Shown here piece after piece: positions 52,101-54,979 of a DNA stretch of 64,000 nt. Each line of letters begins with the position of its first letter. The first letter of the stretch is position 1. A program made the translations under genes and the position numbers. Below the pieces are notes generated by a model, which ran no database searches, was not told the origin of the DNA, and was given only the letters and a program-made list of their open reading frames with translations. Source of the DNA: Epiperipatus broadwayi (Eukaryota; Onychophora; Udeonychophora; Euonychophora; Peripatidae); NCBI GenBank assembly GCA_028023455.1, contig JAQFVV010000027.1:9171845-9235844 (forward strand), in the 5' to 3' direction.

Positions 52101-54973
52101 TATTCAATATAGTTTTAAAAAAATAACTTGAAAAAGCAGCAAGGTCTCATTTCTTATAGATTTCAATGCAATTATCTCTTCTCATTCTAGTGATCCAAAT
52201 TAGCAATATTTTGCCAGCAATAATAATTTCTTCATTCAATGGCATTAATTCCTGCAGTGCTTTTCAAACAATAAACTAATGAGCTCTTATCATCATTGTA
52301 ATTGGCACCATAAAAGATTTCTGACTTGATGATCAACATCTGCATATTCTTTAATGTTTATTATTTTCATTGTACTCTATTGCAGTCATTTTTGAATTCA
52401 TTCTATTTGAGACTAAATCTTTTGAACCTATTTTTTGATTTTCATTTCTTTTTTCAATGTCATTGAAGATGATATTACAAAAGTAAGACCTGTCTTTGAA
52501 TTCATGATTCAACTGCTTTAAAAGATCTTTATTTTTATTAAGTTTTGATTTTCTTGGGGGGGGGGGGGTCTTTCTAATTACACCTGGGTCTCGTTTTATG
52601 TGATAGATAGGTTCCTCAGAAAACGCACAAAAATAGACATAACTTACATTGGGGGTGTGCGGTCTGTGATTTTTCAAAATTCGCGTAAAAGCAAAGCACC
52701 AACGTAAAATTACATTAAAATTCGCGCAAAAAAAAAATAAGGAAATAAAATATGCTAATAAAAATTTTCAAATATGAAAAAAATTGATAGAAGACAAACT
52801 TTATTCAAAATAATATATTTTTATGCATAATTTACAGTACAGTAATTTACATTTTTTTATACACGTTTTAATTATTATCGCTATTTGGCGAAAAACATGT
52901 TCGTTTGTGTCAATGGTTTTCTGGTGACAACGTAATTAGTAATTAATTTTTGAGACGATGATTTTATTAATTGTTTATGAAACTAACAACTAAAAATTAA
53001 ATTCTTATTTTTGTCTTTAATTTTCAATTCTGTTTAAAAATCAAATTTCACATCACATTAATTTCAAGTCGCCGTAAGTAATTTTTAAATTGTTAATTAC
53101 AATTAAAAATCAGATTTTAATTTTTAATTGTCAAATTTAATTGTGCCCACTGCTATTACTCACCTTTTAAAAATAAACTTGTGGACACTAAATGATTAAT
53201 AATTGATTATGTTCTTTTTTAAAAAGCAAAAACAGAATGTGATTTAAAATGCAAAATTAACACGCACAATGTTTGAATAAATCTACATTATAATCTTGTA
53301 AAATTTAATGTGTGTATACATAAAATGTGGAAATCATGATTTTAATTTCATTATTGCGTAAAATCTTACTATTATAAAGCACTGAAAATATTGAAATTAC
53401 TAAGATGAAAGTAGAATTCCAATAATGTGCTATTACTTTCAATATAACGTAAGTGCGCGAAATTTATTATTTAAAGTAATAGCGCATTATCGGAGTTCTA
53501 CTTCCAGTGAAACATGAATCGCGTAACTTCAAAATCGTGTTAAATAAGTCCGCGTAAAAAGAGACCCAGGTGTATTACTATATTCCTTTTAATTTCTTTG
53601 GCTGCTCCATATTTTGGACAAACTTTTCTCAGAATTGTTTATTCATTATTTCTTGATTTCCTTCTATAATGTCTCTGATTCTTTATTGATTCTCTTCAAG
53701 ATATCAAATTTATTTTTGATATTATCCTTAAAAACAGCTTCTCAAAATTATATCAAGTTGATATTTTTCAACTTCCCTTCTAATATCGTCCAAAGCCATA
53801 TGATGAATAATAGATTCAAACTCTCCTATCATCTATACTAAGAAGGCAAACTATTTGATTCCTATGAAATCCAAGCTTAAAGATACACCTTTGGTTTCTT
53901 AAAAATGTAAGTCATAAAATGTGCAGCTAATTCATAGAAATGTATTACTTTCTTGTTTCATTTCTTCTTCCAAATAATTTGCCTTTCTAGTCTCCTATAT
54001 TTTGTATATTTTTATTGATTTCTGTTCATATGTTTATCAAGATTTCTCCAATTTCAGAATTATCAGGACATAAACTGTAATATTATATAAACTTAAGTGG
54101 GTGTCTGCATGTGTAAGATTATATCCAATAAGTTTTTGCAAATTATATAATGAAAATCCCAGTATTTATTCTTTGTTGACTATAATATGAGAATAGTAGA
54201 TATTTACTTTATTTAAAGTCTCCTAGTTTGGACAATTTAAATTAGCCAATGTTTAAATTTTAAGTGATCCACATCCATCTTCTCATTACCCAGTATTTTT
54301 TTTGATTCACACTCTTTAAAGTGTTCTTCTTCTTAGATGGCAGCAATTCCAAGTACCGCTTGAAATGGAAATACTATTAAAAAAAATTCTAGATATTTCC
54401 TCAGAAGCATATCAGCTGCCTCTTGATTGTGGAATTCATTTCCTGAATATTATGAATATATATTGTAACAATAGCAATATATATATAAAATCATTAAGAA
54501 ATCTTTATAAGAATAAATCTGGTATGATATATAACTATTTTTTCTTTATGTGTGCATCTGTGTACACACAAAGATCTTAAATTTCAATGAAAATTGGAAT
54601 CCATTTGGAATACATATTTTACTATAAGTTGCCTTTACAAAAGATTGAAGATTCATGGTTTAGATAAGTTTAGACTACTATCATGTGATGTATATAAATA
54701 AATTACAATAAAAAAAACAAATATTAAATAATTTCAAAACTTACCTAAAAAAACTTCCATATTTTCCAACATGGTAAAATCTAACGAAGAATTTAGATTT
54801 TTGAAAGTTTCCTCTAAAAGTGCTACTTTGCTGAAATCCCGCTCGTCAAAATAGGCATGAGTAATTAATTCTAATTTAGCTTGTATTAAACCATAGAGAG
54901 GCAGTTTACTAAGAACACACACACTCTTCTGAACAGTTTCTCGAGTAACGTCTGCGCCTTTATTGATGAGATC
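4120..54973 (-). CDS. AVL9: AVL9 homologue (partial gene, nine exons)
   Basis: Minus-strand split gene for an AVL9-family protein, a conserved DENN-type protein known from yeast and human in late secretory transport. Nine exons join in phase into 623 codons plus 2 bases. Conserved blocks occur in family order: TRETVQKSVCVLSKLPLYG, HKVLVLFKLILLEKK, LFPGMIEHG, GATNILFKQKKQLSD, STEDLRFADNLVR, FLDGTGWEG, WKTTRNYKIWKS and HPYQGQLSVADMKLRLSH. All eight introns inside this span have GT donors and AG acceptors. The first exon(s), expected to carry the N-terminal third of the DENN region, and the C-terminal exon(s) after the MKLRLSH block were not found, so this model is partial at both ends. The linker between the two conserved halves is about twice as long as in the human protein as I remember it. 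Family assignment rests on recognition of these blocks, not on a database search. Confidence 0.93.
4304..4421 (-). CDS. AVL9: AVL9 exon h
   Basis: 118 bp. It encodes DDGKASEAFNNNFVNAWKTT and then RNYKIWKSRIHTGMQDVEF. The FVxAWKxTxNYxxW pattern is the AVL9 signature after the GWEG block. The acceptor is TTTGCAG and the donor is TTTGG then GTAAAA. The exon is too short for an ORF listing, and it extends the gene left of exon g by nearly 6 kb. Confidence 0.93.
4513..4880. repeat. FB13 foldback repeat copy
   Basis: The left arm starts at the X end (GCAAAACTCTCCATACAGTA) and runs to about 4735. The reverse-oriented right arm covers about 4735-4880 and ends near the Y end (GTGATCATG). Flanking AGAAATTGTT and AGAAACTGTT may be a decayed target duplication. 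The copy lies in the AVL9 intron next to exon h. Confidence 0.8.
5155..5690. repeat. Foldback repeat, family R4
   Basis: Outer blocks read as inverted copies. The left has CACCACTCTCACGCAAGGTAG, then a version of TCCTCTTTTAACCCTTTG. The right has CACAAGGTGTTAAAAGTGGA, then a CTATCTTGTGTGAATGGTG version. A block beginning ATTCATTAGACTAGAGA is also repeated directly at about 5165 and 5525. A second copy of the family is at 28135-28870. Confidence 0.7.
6290..6510 (+). pseudogene. Penelope-like element endonuclease C-terminal fragment
   Basis: Frameshifted frames give KILDKEEKMHRRKFKEAAHM-like residues followed by VNNPKS. This is clearly homologous to KMLDREEKVQREKFKEAAHM at 44388-44621. That region is the end of the GIY-YIG endonuclease domain of Penelope-like elements. 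It is a short, dead fragment. Confidence 0.65.
6690..6977 (-). pseudogene. LINE-alpha fragment (RT to thumb region)
   Basis: Minus-strand remnant reading KEMGIKFSEEKSKVIGINTG and then LLGRYKIKC. It is homologous to the same region of the copy at 7000-8310. Its 5' end lies directly beside the simple-repeat tail of that second copy, so the two copies sit head to tail. Confidence 0.75.
6978..8310 (-). mobile_element. LINE-alpha 3' half (RT end, C-terminal domain, tail)
   Basis: The open frame at 7085-8155 (356 codons) is the C-terminal part of a non-LTR retrotransposon ORF2. It starts just after the RT active site (upstream frame: MIFLCAERREDMEIMLRTCA). It carries YRYLGIIL, the thumb region, and a CCHC zinc knuckle CKLCKEGIENIRHLLIENKC (C-x2-C-x8-H-x6-C). 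The 3' untranslated part ends in a short (ACATC)n-type tail at about 6978-6995. The element is truncated at 8310, where an FB13-like fragment begins. Unusually for this window the frame is intact, which suggests a fairly young copy. Confidence 0.88.
8310..8600. repeat. Degraded FB13-type foldback fragment
   Basis: Contains recognisable but diverged FB13 phrases in inverted order, such as CCCCAGAATAGTTTCTAGCT at about 8387 and the opposite-strand equivalent AACTATAAGCTAAAAACTA at about 8545. No target duplication was identified. Confidence 0.55.
8600..10185. other. AVL9 intron sequence, no gene seen
   Basis: AT-rich intron with homopolymer runs (A at 9015, G at 9701-9715). The small open frame at 9211-9447 resembles no family I know. 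A short R4-like piece (ATAATCTCTAGTCTGAC) is at about 9912. Confidence 0.4.
10190..10270 (-). CDS. AVL9: AVL9 exon g
   Basis: 81 bp. Together with the base carried from exon f it gives 27 codons: GWEGNSDWVRSEFTRYLKSL then LNTVLLD. This continues the FLDGTGWEG block of the family. The acceptor is ATTATAG and the donor is GATG then GTTTGT. Confidence 0.94.
10275..13040. other. AVL9 intron, unassigned; less AT-rich block at 10800-11650
   Basis: From about 10800 to 11650 the composition is visibly less AT-rich than its surroundings. An internal near-repeat (CAGGGCCTTTCAGAGAAAAT at 10931 and CAGGATCTTTCAGAGAAAAT at 10983) is present. Short open frames lie on both strands, but none matches a family I know. 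It may be an old LTR or other element. The rest is plain AT-rich intron. Confidence 0.35.
13050..14015. repeat. Large inverted repeat (family R2), arms about 400 bp
   Basis: The left arm, about 13085-13500, pairs with the right arm, about 13620-14010. Matching phrases include AAAGATAAATGATCTCCAAT at the left outer edge and its reverse complement at about 13975. CACCCTTCCAACTCTTCAGC on the left pairs with GCTGAAGAGTTGGAGGGTGG on the right. The middle (13500-13620) carries a partial third copy of the outer segment. A shorter member is at 24535-25115. Confidence 0.85.
14016..14145. repeat. FB13 single-arm fragment
   Basis: Contains CAAGGCTCCTCACTGACAAA, then AAACTAGTCTGGGGATATTA, then the TTTTATGCACAAGCCTTCTG block of the FB13 arm. 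It directly adjoins the R2 inverted repeat. Confidence 0.75.
14150..15985. other. AVL9 intron, nothing recognised
   Basis: AT-rich with no exon-like block. The part at 14960-15480 has a somewhat more coding-like texture, but I found no family motif. Confidence 0.4.
15990..16900 (-). pseudogene. LINE-delta RT remnant
   Basis: Minus-strand frames give a DKDECGFRIDERDVNNLRYA-type stretch, then DDSTLGAENVESLIRLIRKV, then a KIDNEEVKIFDRFFCLGSFI version. These match RT blocks 5 to 7 of a non-LTR element, including the YADD active-site box. Upstream the GREVRTGLHIIILQ stretch corresponds to the RQGCxLSP block. Stops and frameshifts are frequent. Confidence 0.75.
17349..17606. repeat. FB13 foldback element with perfect 13 bp target duplication
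   Basis: A near-perfect hairpin. Arms at 17353-17444 and about 17455-17547 differ at about one position over some 90 bases. The Y-end tail (GTGATCATGTGATGCTTAAT) follows up to 17606. The direct repeat ATACTCTGTATTT flanks it at 17336-17348 and 17607-17619. Both arms share GCCACCCTGTGCCAACCAGA, which differs from other FB13 copies. It lies in the intron between AVL9 exons f and g. Confidence 0.9.
17703..17844 (-). CDS. AVL9: AVL9 exon f
   Basis: 142 bp, 47 codons plus one base. It encodes VDEAKLEVHDNELKKQLHLS, then TEDLRFADNLVRIV, a charged STRKDEDE stretch and FLDGT. The family has ADLRFADYLVRxV followed by FLDGTGWEGG, and the last G is split across the intron. The acceptor is ATTTCAG and the donor is ACAG then GTATAA. 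Confidence 0.95.
17860..18885. other. AVL9 intron with decayed repeat pieces
   Basis: Mostly unassigned AT-rich sequence. A small piece of the FB13 X end (AGGCAAAACTCTCCATACAG) lies at 18438-18459. The block at 18710-18800 (ATTACTGAAGCTTACAATAG) is related to repeats at 59930, 61240 and 62350. Confidence 0.5.
18890..19255. repeat. Long, non-palindromic FB13 unit
   Basis: Runs in one direction. It starts with CCATAGGATAATGTTGACTA, then TGGGTTCAGATCTATATGAC, then the GAGGGTTGCATTAGATTCTA core, then the usual arm to the X end at about 19235. No palindrome is formed, and this shows that the family has a longer unit of which the hairpins are derivatives. Confidence 0.75.
19756..19890 (-). CDS. 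AVL9: AVL9 exon e
   Basis: 135 bp, exactly 45 codons. It encodes GSLFHPYLSLPFLDTLMD, then PNVRSYVIGATNILFKQKK and QLSDVLIE. The GATNILFKQ motif is highly characteristic of AVL9. The acceptor is TATTAG and the donor is TTGAG then GTGAG. Both flanking introns are phase 0. The exon is absent from simple ORF listings because it has no starting Met. Confidence 0.95.
20155..20527. repeat. FB13 foldback element
   Basis: Two arms meet near 20308: CTTGGATCTGAGAGCACAGC on the left and ATGCTCTCAGATCCAAGAC on the right. X ends (CTAAACTCTCCATACAGTAG and its reverse) are outermost, and the Y tail at the right contains AGCATAAAGAATGGTTAACA. The flanks TTGCCTAAAAATA (20142-20154) and TTTTCTAAAAATA (20528-20540) agree at 11 of 13 positions. 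Confidence 0.85.
20800..21140 (-). pseudogene. Mariner transposase N-terminal fragment
   Basis: Minus-strand frames read SNGRKTTEDDYEDRKPNV, matching the GRxSxEDDxRSGRPS phrase of mariner transposases. The 5' flank (AATAGCTAAACTACATCACT at about 21061) is shared with the better-preserved fragment at 38840-39200. Heavily decayed. Confidence 0.6.
21885..24440 (-). pseudogene. LINE-gamma copy split by a foldback insertion
   Basis: Minus-strand RT remnant. From 24440 downward it reads WRNAVVILIFKKGNKEDTGN-type sequence, then FVDYEK-like and LSYLDFAYDMLI (the active-site box, here FAYD). Its C-terminal part (WIGHVAKKK-like at about 22060) continues at 21885-22177. The gap holds the 1.2 kb repeat at 22178-23374, flanked by a 13 bp duplication. 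Stops and frameshifts are scattered, so it is dead. Confidence 0.75.
22178..23374. repeat. Compound foldback repeat (family R3) with 13 bp target duplication
   Basis: One inverted copy (22180-22710) faces two direct copies (22735-23085 and 23095-23374). Shared phrases include GCTGGATTTGAAGACATA on the right and TATGTCTTCAAATCCAGC on the left. The flanking direct repeat GATCTGAAGTCTT is at 22165-22177 and 23375-23387. The termini and the internal TCTGAACTTGGTTCAG phrase are distantly similar to FB13 (ACTGAACTGAGTTCAG), so I regard it as a divergent relative. Confidence 0.85.
24535..25115. repeat. Inverted repeat, family R2, arms about 270 bp
   Basis: The left arm (24545-24800) contains AACCCAGACTTTCAAACTCC and AAAGATAAATGATTTCCAAT. 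The right arm (24850-25105) contains TGGAGATCATTTATCTTTTT and GAAAGTCTGGGTTCAAATCC. A loop of about 50 bases separates them. Same family as 13050-14015. Confidence 0.85.
25314..25372. repeat. 59 bp FB13 mini-element with 13 bp duplication
   Basis: Consists of the Y end (ACACATGATCACCATTTC), a short middle, and the X end (ATACTGTATGGAGAGTTTTG then CCTGTTTTA). The flanks AAGGTTGTAGGTA (25301-25313) and AAGGCTGTAGGTA (25373-25385) differ at one base. Removing the insert and one flank rejoins the LINE-beta frame as KNGKVVG followed by TDEIPG, which confirms the boundaries. Confidence 0.88.
26527..26635 (-). mobile_element. LINE-alpha 3' tail fragment
   Basis: Shares GAACCTCTCAGCAATTATGC and AGAAACCTGTTAGTCACTTT with the LINE-alpha 3' region at 7015-7080. 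It ends in a TGATGTAATGTACTG simple tail at 26533. It is a strongly 5'-truncated insertion inside LINE-beta. A 26 bp unit (CTGTAAAAATCCTCTGAATA...) is duplicated next to it at 26636-26690. Confidence 0.75.
26893..26960. repeat. FB13 mini-fragment
   Basis: Y end (AAACCACTAAACATCATATG, then ACCACCATTCTTTATGCTTA) joined to a GGAGAGTTTAGTCTCTGTG X-end remnant. It interrupts the LINE-beta C-terminal region. Confidence 0.75.
27110..28130. other. AVL9 intron, nothing recognised
   Basis: AT-rich sequence with no motif, apart from a CATCATCATC simple tract at about 27295. Confidence 0.4.
28135..28870. repeat. R4 foldback repeats, interrupted by a tRNA-like insertion
   Basis: First hairpin at 28135-28440. 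Terminal arms of about 70 bp pair ATTCCTTAGACTAGAGTTTA on the left with a TCTAATCTAATGAATGATTA version on the right. Inner blocks pair CCACTTTTAACCCTTTG with GACGTTAAAAGTGGATAG. A second partial hairpin lies at 28610-28870. The insertion at 28490-28587 separates them. Confidence 0.75.
28490..28587 (+). mobile_element. Retroposed tRNA-like element (98 bp SINE)
   Basis: Has a pol III box A (TGGTCGAGAGG, 28494-28504) and a near-consensus box B (GGTTCGCTTCC, 28546-28556). The anticodon-like stem and loop GCTGC-TTTATAG-GCAGT would present TAT. A long variable region resembles type II (Leu/Ser) tRNAs, and a terminal A tract follows. The direct repeat AATTGTCAAACTGTA flanks it perfectly at 28475-28489 and 28588-28602. 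The ends do not pair as an acceptor stem, so this is a retrocopy or SINE, not a tRNA gene. Confidence 0.85.
28890..30980 (-). pseudogene. LINE-alpha copy with endonuclease and RT regions
   Basis: Minus-strand remnant, read right to left. The APE-type endonuclease end (30403-30666) includes YEGQYTWSRNNIFHAIDYIL. The RT start (29480-29788) includes KNFRKLNNYRPIAIMSVLYK. The RT core (29238-29426) includes YVIFMDMEKAYVRVNRNRLG, and then the KIFSEVK-type sequence shared with 6690-6900. Several stops and frameshifts separate these blocks. The long plus-strand frame at 29770-30291 is its antisense shadow. It is truncated at the 3' end near 28890. Confidence 0.85.
30985..31060 (-). mobile_element. 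LINE-alpha 3' tail fragment next to a second copy
   Basis: Contains AAAATCTCTCAGCCACTATG and CAGAGAAACCTTTACC, matching the LINE-alpha 3' region, and a GTGATGTCATGTACT tail. It directly abuts the 5'-truncated end of the copy at 28890-30980, as 6978 abuts 6977. Confidence 0.65.
31237..32198 (-). CDS. AVL9: AVL9 exon d (GMIEHGF block plus long acidic linker)
   Basis: 962 bp. It opens with GMIEHGF, the family's signature just after LFP, and closes with DDCGFPLSIFIQ, the start of the second conserved half. Between these lie about 290 residues of low-complexity sequence rich in Ser, Asp, Glu, Lys and Thr, with several repeated SxDSxSDT-like phrases (QDSDSDTQ, QDSGSDTK). A short segment near the middle (EREALGLEEDKLLAEIDDLL) could form a helix. 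No other domain was recognised. The donor is TCAG then GTTAGT. Three antisense ORFs over this exon are shadows. Confidence 0.95.
32205..32490. other. AVL9 intron between exons c and d, nothing recognised
   Basis: AT-rich sequence just upstream of exon d. No motif seen. Confidence 0.4.
32494..32733. repeat. Foldback repeat (family R5), arms about 110 bp
   Basis: GATTTTATCCATGTAAACAG on the left pairs with CTGTTTACATGGATAAAATC on the right. Further in, CTGAGGCTAAATAAGTTTTC pairs with AACAAACTTATTTAGCCTTA. It lies 300 bp upstream of AVL9 exon d inside the intron. No target duplication is obvious. Confidence 0.85.
32755..34960. other. AVL9 intron, nothing firm
   Basis: Intron between exons c and d. 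AT-rich, with a few decayed repeat phrases (GGAACTCACACGACATTTGG at about 34220) but no assignable element. Confidence 0.4.
34970..35039 (-). CDS. AVL9: AVL9 exon c
   Basis: 70 bp, 23 codons plus one base. It encodes VMFFMSPVKSLCSTILSLLS and ends with LFP. The family has a strand and helix of the VLFYISPVxxLVxxLxxLLSLFPG type here. The acceptor is ATTAG and the donor is CCCAG then GTAAGA. The exon lies only 78 bp from exon b and is too short to show up as an ORF. Confidence 0.92.
35118..35197 (-). CDS. AVL9: AVL9 exon b
   Basis: 80 bp, completing 27 codons with the base carried over from exon a. It encodes DLSSRELVLRFKHK and then VLVLFKLILLEKK, matching the family block usually written LVLxFRHKVLxLFKLILLEKKV. 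The acceptor is TTATTAG and the donor is AAG then GTATTA. The intron separating it from exon a is about 19.5 kb, the longest in the window. The next intron is only 78 bp. Confidence 0.95.
35510..35665 (+). pseudogene. LINE-gamma C-terminal tail fragment
   Basis: Reads RWMDEIMEICWYDVEKRG, then ELERVN, NHPAVDENGD. This is the conserved C-terminal tail also seen on the minus strand at 42225-42560 and 47690-48160. Confidence 0.65.
35690..35940 (-). repeat. Interspersed repeat related to the long FB13 unit
   Basis: In reverse orientation it has GATTACCAGATGGTAGTGCA and TTTCTGGCTTCTGCCTTTAG, related to repeats at 59685-59960 and 42655-42975. No duplication was seen. Confidence 0.5.
36084..36334. 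repeat. Foldback repeat (family R8), 251 bp
   Basis: GTAAATTAATTAGTAAATGG on the left pairs with GCATTTACTAATTAATTTAC on the right. CGAAGTTAAATTCAC pairs with GTGAATTTAACTTCA further in. The small minus-strand frame over it comes from the repeat and is not a gene. Confidence 0.85.
36340..37905. other. AVL9 intron, nothing recognised
   Basis: Within the 19.5 kb intron. AT-rich, no motif. Confidence 0.4.
37924..38242. repeat. FB13 foldback element with 13 bp target duplication
   Basis: The left arm from 37928 (AAAACTCTCCATTCAGTAGT) to about 38117 pairs with the right arm, which ends GTATGGAGAGTTTTGCCTCT at about 38192. The Y tail (TCATGTGATGTTTAATGG) follows. TAATGTAAATAAA flanks it at 37911-37923 and 38243-38255. 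Confidence 0.9.
38395..38620 (+). repeat. Interspersed repeat, relative of the long FB13 unit
   Basis: Contains CAGATCTATATAATTATGCA, then CAAAACCTTGGGGTTTTT, then a TACTAGCTTGATAGTAAAAA block. These are shared with copies at 42655, 59685 and 61095. Confidence 0.55.
38840..39200 (-). pseudogene. Mariner transposase N-terminal fragment
   Basis: The minus-strand frame contains NSKFCFKLHKTATETFEMIQ followed by TVY. This is the start of the helix-turn-helix DNA-binding domain of a mariner subfamily (CFKLGKTATETxxML). The rest of the transposase is missing, and the 5' flank is shared with 20800-21140. Confidence 0.8.
39200..39730. other. AVL9 intron, nothing recognised
   Basis: AT-rich with homopolymers (A at 39471-39481, G at 39506-39513). 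Confidence 0.4.
39735..40010. repeat. Two-copy tandem repeat, period about 131 bp
   Basis: Copy 1 at about 39738 and copy 2 at about 39869 share the CTTGTTTATATTTAC / CTTGTCCATATTTAC, GCTGTTATATTT, AAGCAGATGA and CAACAACCA blocks in order. Similarity is perhaps 80 percent by eye. No coding sense was found. Confidence 0.75.
40010..40540. other. AVL9 intron, nothing recognised
   Basis: AT-rich, no motif. Confidence 0.4.
40556..41074. repeat. Long FB13 element (519 bp)
   Basis: Starts with the X end (GCAAAACTCTCCATACAGTA). It then runs through the arm and the long-unit core (ACTGAGTTCAG region read in reverse) to about 40950. Next come AAACCACTAAACACAACATG, a second X end and a GCATAAGAAATGGTGATCAT Y end. 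The flanks TAGTTTTTTACTA (40541-40553) and TAGTTTTTTATTA (41075-41087) differ at one base. Confidence 0.8.
41090..42220. other. AVL9 intron with CA/TA-rich tracts
   Basis: Contains (CA)n and ATATAT tracts at 41280-41440. No gene or element was recognised. The open frame at 42106-42465 spans into the LINE-gamma tail and is not a gene. Confidence 0.4.
42225..42560 (-). pseudogene. LINE-gamma C-terminal tail
   Basis: Minus-strand frames read a WINQENVLV/MCWCDVDKRG version of the conserved tail and end at a (CATCAC)-type tract at 42229-42245. This matches the family tail at 35510 and 47690. Confidence 0.65.
42655..42975 (+). repeat. Interspersed repeat combining long-unit and arm segments
   Basis: Starts ATATATAGTTACAGAACTGG, then CAAATCTATATGACTATACA, and continues into diverged FB13 arm phrases (AAAAACCAATCTGGGGATAT). 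It links the short-unit repeats to FB13. Confidence 0.6.
43212..43642. repeat. FB13 foldback element (431 bp) with perfect 13 bp target duplication
   Basis: Arms meet near 43387, where AGATCTTAGGATCTAATGCA faces AACTAAGATCTAGGTGCAGT. Both outer arms carry CATATAGTAGTGCCATCTTG, which other copies lack. The pairing extends out to CAATTCAAAACAAAG. The Y tail follows on the right. ACCTTACATAAAG flanks it at 43199-43211 and 43643-43655. The site is inside a LINE-beta remnant. Confidence 0.92.
43656..44060 (+). pseudogene. LINE-beta C-terminal fragment
   Basis: After the insertion the frame reads KALEKFNLRIVHKDVKNMMA, then FDSTHEANKT and GENPIYVIKIFSKPLERIKA. These match the KALKKFHLRTFHN block and later tail of the copy at 26340-26890. 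Dead by frameshift. Confidence 0.65.
44137..44337 (-). mobile_element. tRNA-derived SINE (inverted copy)
   Basis: Read on the minus strand: CTTTGGCAGGCTGGTT, then CATTACCTTAAAATTTGATT, a box-B-like GTTTGAATCCC, CAGGCCAGCAACACCTGAAG, and an ATTTAAATAAAGTTAATT end. It follows directly on the 3' end of the Penelope-like fragment at 44388-44880. Confidence 0.75.
44388..44880 (-). pseudogene. Penelope-like GIY-YIG endonuclease end
   Basis: Minus-strand frames give NVNGRTYIGEN (YIG box of the nuclease) and then KIADHICANKHMFNWENTKM, REEKVQREKFKEAAHM. The last two correspond to the His and Glu/Asn region and the conserved tail of Penelope-like GIY-YIG domains. The upstream linker includes FQKADKLRKTQSV. 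The element is 5'-truncated at about 44880, where it meets an inverted second copy. Confidence 0.8.
44912..45180 (+). pseudogene. Second Penelope-like endonuclease end, inverted to the first
   Basis: Plus-strand frames give LIRREKTDV, then NEYMFNWKNTKILDRRK, and CGLIMYGNH-type tail. These align with MIRREKIDV and HMFNWENTKMLDRE of the left copy. Its 3' end (GTATAAAATTTCTACTGAAT) is also shared and leads straight into a SINE. Confidence 0.75.
45184..45784 (+). mobile_element. tRNA-derived SINE split by a hAT-like insertion
   Basis: Starts CTTTGGCAGGATGGCCCAGT (box A TGGCCCAGTTGG) and ends with AAATAAAGTTAA plus a T tract. The T-arm region present in the inverted copy is deleted here. Bases 45306-45704 are a later insertion. 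Same family as 44137-44337. Confidence 0.8.
45306..45704. mobile_element. hAT-like non-autonomous transposon, 399 bp
   Basis: Flanked by a perfect 8 bp direct repeat, ATACTAAC (45298-45305 and 45705-45712), as hAT elements make. The ends are imperfect inverted repeats (CCAGGGGTCCCCAACC on the left; GGTTGGGGGCCCCT on the right). Subterminal CAGGTGGCGGGCAC and CAGGTAGCGGGCAC repeats form a 32 bp tandem at about 45356-45415. It has no coding capacity. Confidence 0.9.
46063..47418 (+). mobile_element. Penelope-like element with inverted terminal repeats
   Basis: Inverted repeats of about 210 bp at 46063-46277 and 47211-47418 share GCTTGCTTACGTTTAAATTT and GAAAAACACGTGTCCTTCCT. Penelope-like elements can carry inverted long repeats. 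Between them the plus strand encodes RT pieces: KQGWPMGLPLSGVVTSIFLN (block B) and YTRYVDDLFIAA (YVDD active site), then LPYIPNLHKKLHSIFRTNIS from the connector before the endonuclease. The endonuclease itself is not clear. Many stops, so it is dead. Confidence 0.8.
47690..48160 (-). pseudogene. LINE-gamma C-terminal tail
   Basis: The minus-strand frames include a WCRVELLNWIPKDL stretch and VERDHMCNVWMRCENF. They end at a CATCATCATCATAAT tract at 47707. Related to 42225, 35510 and 21885. Confidence 0.6.
48160..51365. other. AVL9 intron, nothing firm
   Basis: About 3.2 kb of AT-rich sequence without a recognisable element. Homopolymers at 50150, 50666 and 51241. Scattered short frames only. 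Confidence 0.4.
51370..51515. repeat. Short inverted repeat (R7)
   Basis: TACGCAAAAACATATACGAG on the left pairs with a CTCATATATGTTTTTGCATA segment at about 51481. Arms are about 40 bp with some mismatches and a loop of about 60 bp. Confidence 0.65.
52330..52578 (-). pseudogene. Unassigned coding remnant next to a DNA transposon
   Basis: The minus-strand frame reads LLKQLNHEFKDRSYFCNIIF then NDIEKRNENQKIGSKDLVSN. Similar texture resumes at 53575-53880 beyond the 992 bp insertion. It is probably part of a retrotransposon, but I cannot name the domain. The N-terminal part of the listed frame lies in the insertion and is not native. Confidence 0.35.
52581..53572. mobile_element. TA-flanked non-autonomous DNA transposon, 992 bp
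   Basis: Ends are inverted repeats CACCTGGGTCTCGTTTTATG and CGCGTAAAAAGAGACCCAGGTG, next to TA on both sides (52579-52580 and 53573-53574). TA duplication and CA...TG ends fit the Tc1/mariner/pogo group. It has no transposase. The inside has GCGTAAA and AATAGCGCATTA/AATAGCACATTA motifs. Confidence 0.85.
53880..54740. other. AVL9 intron, nothing recognised
   Basis: AT-rich sequence left of exon a. No motif. Confidence 0.4.
54745..54973 (-). CDS. AVL9: AVL9 exon a (N-terminal conserved region)
   Basis: 229 bp, 76 codons plus one base. The acceptor is ATTTTAG, then GATCTC; the donor is TTAG then GTAAGT. It encodes DLINKGADVTRETVQKSVCV and continues through LPLYGLIQAKLELITHAYF, which is the well-conserved part of the AVL9 DENN region. 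The exon begins in phase 0. No upstream partner ending in the expected CYRQ-type block was seen between 54974 and 64000, so the preceding intron is probably longer than 9 kb. Confidence 0.95.
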
Positions 54974-54979
54974 CTAAAA

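Noticed and set aside
52561-52677. N-terminal part of the frame 52351-52677
   Set aside because: It crosses the boundary of the 992 bp DNA transposon, so the joined frame is chimeric.
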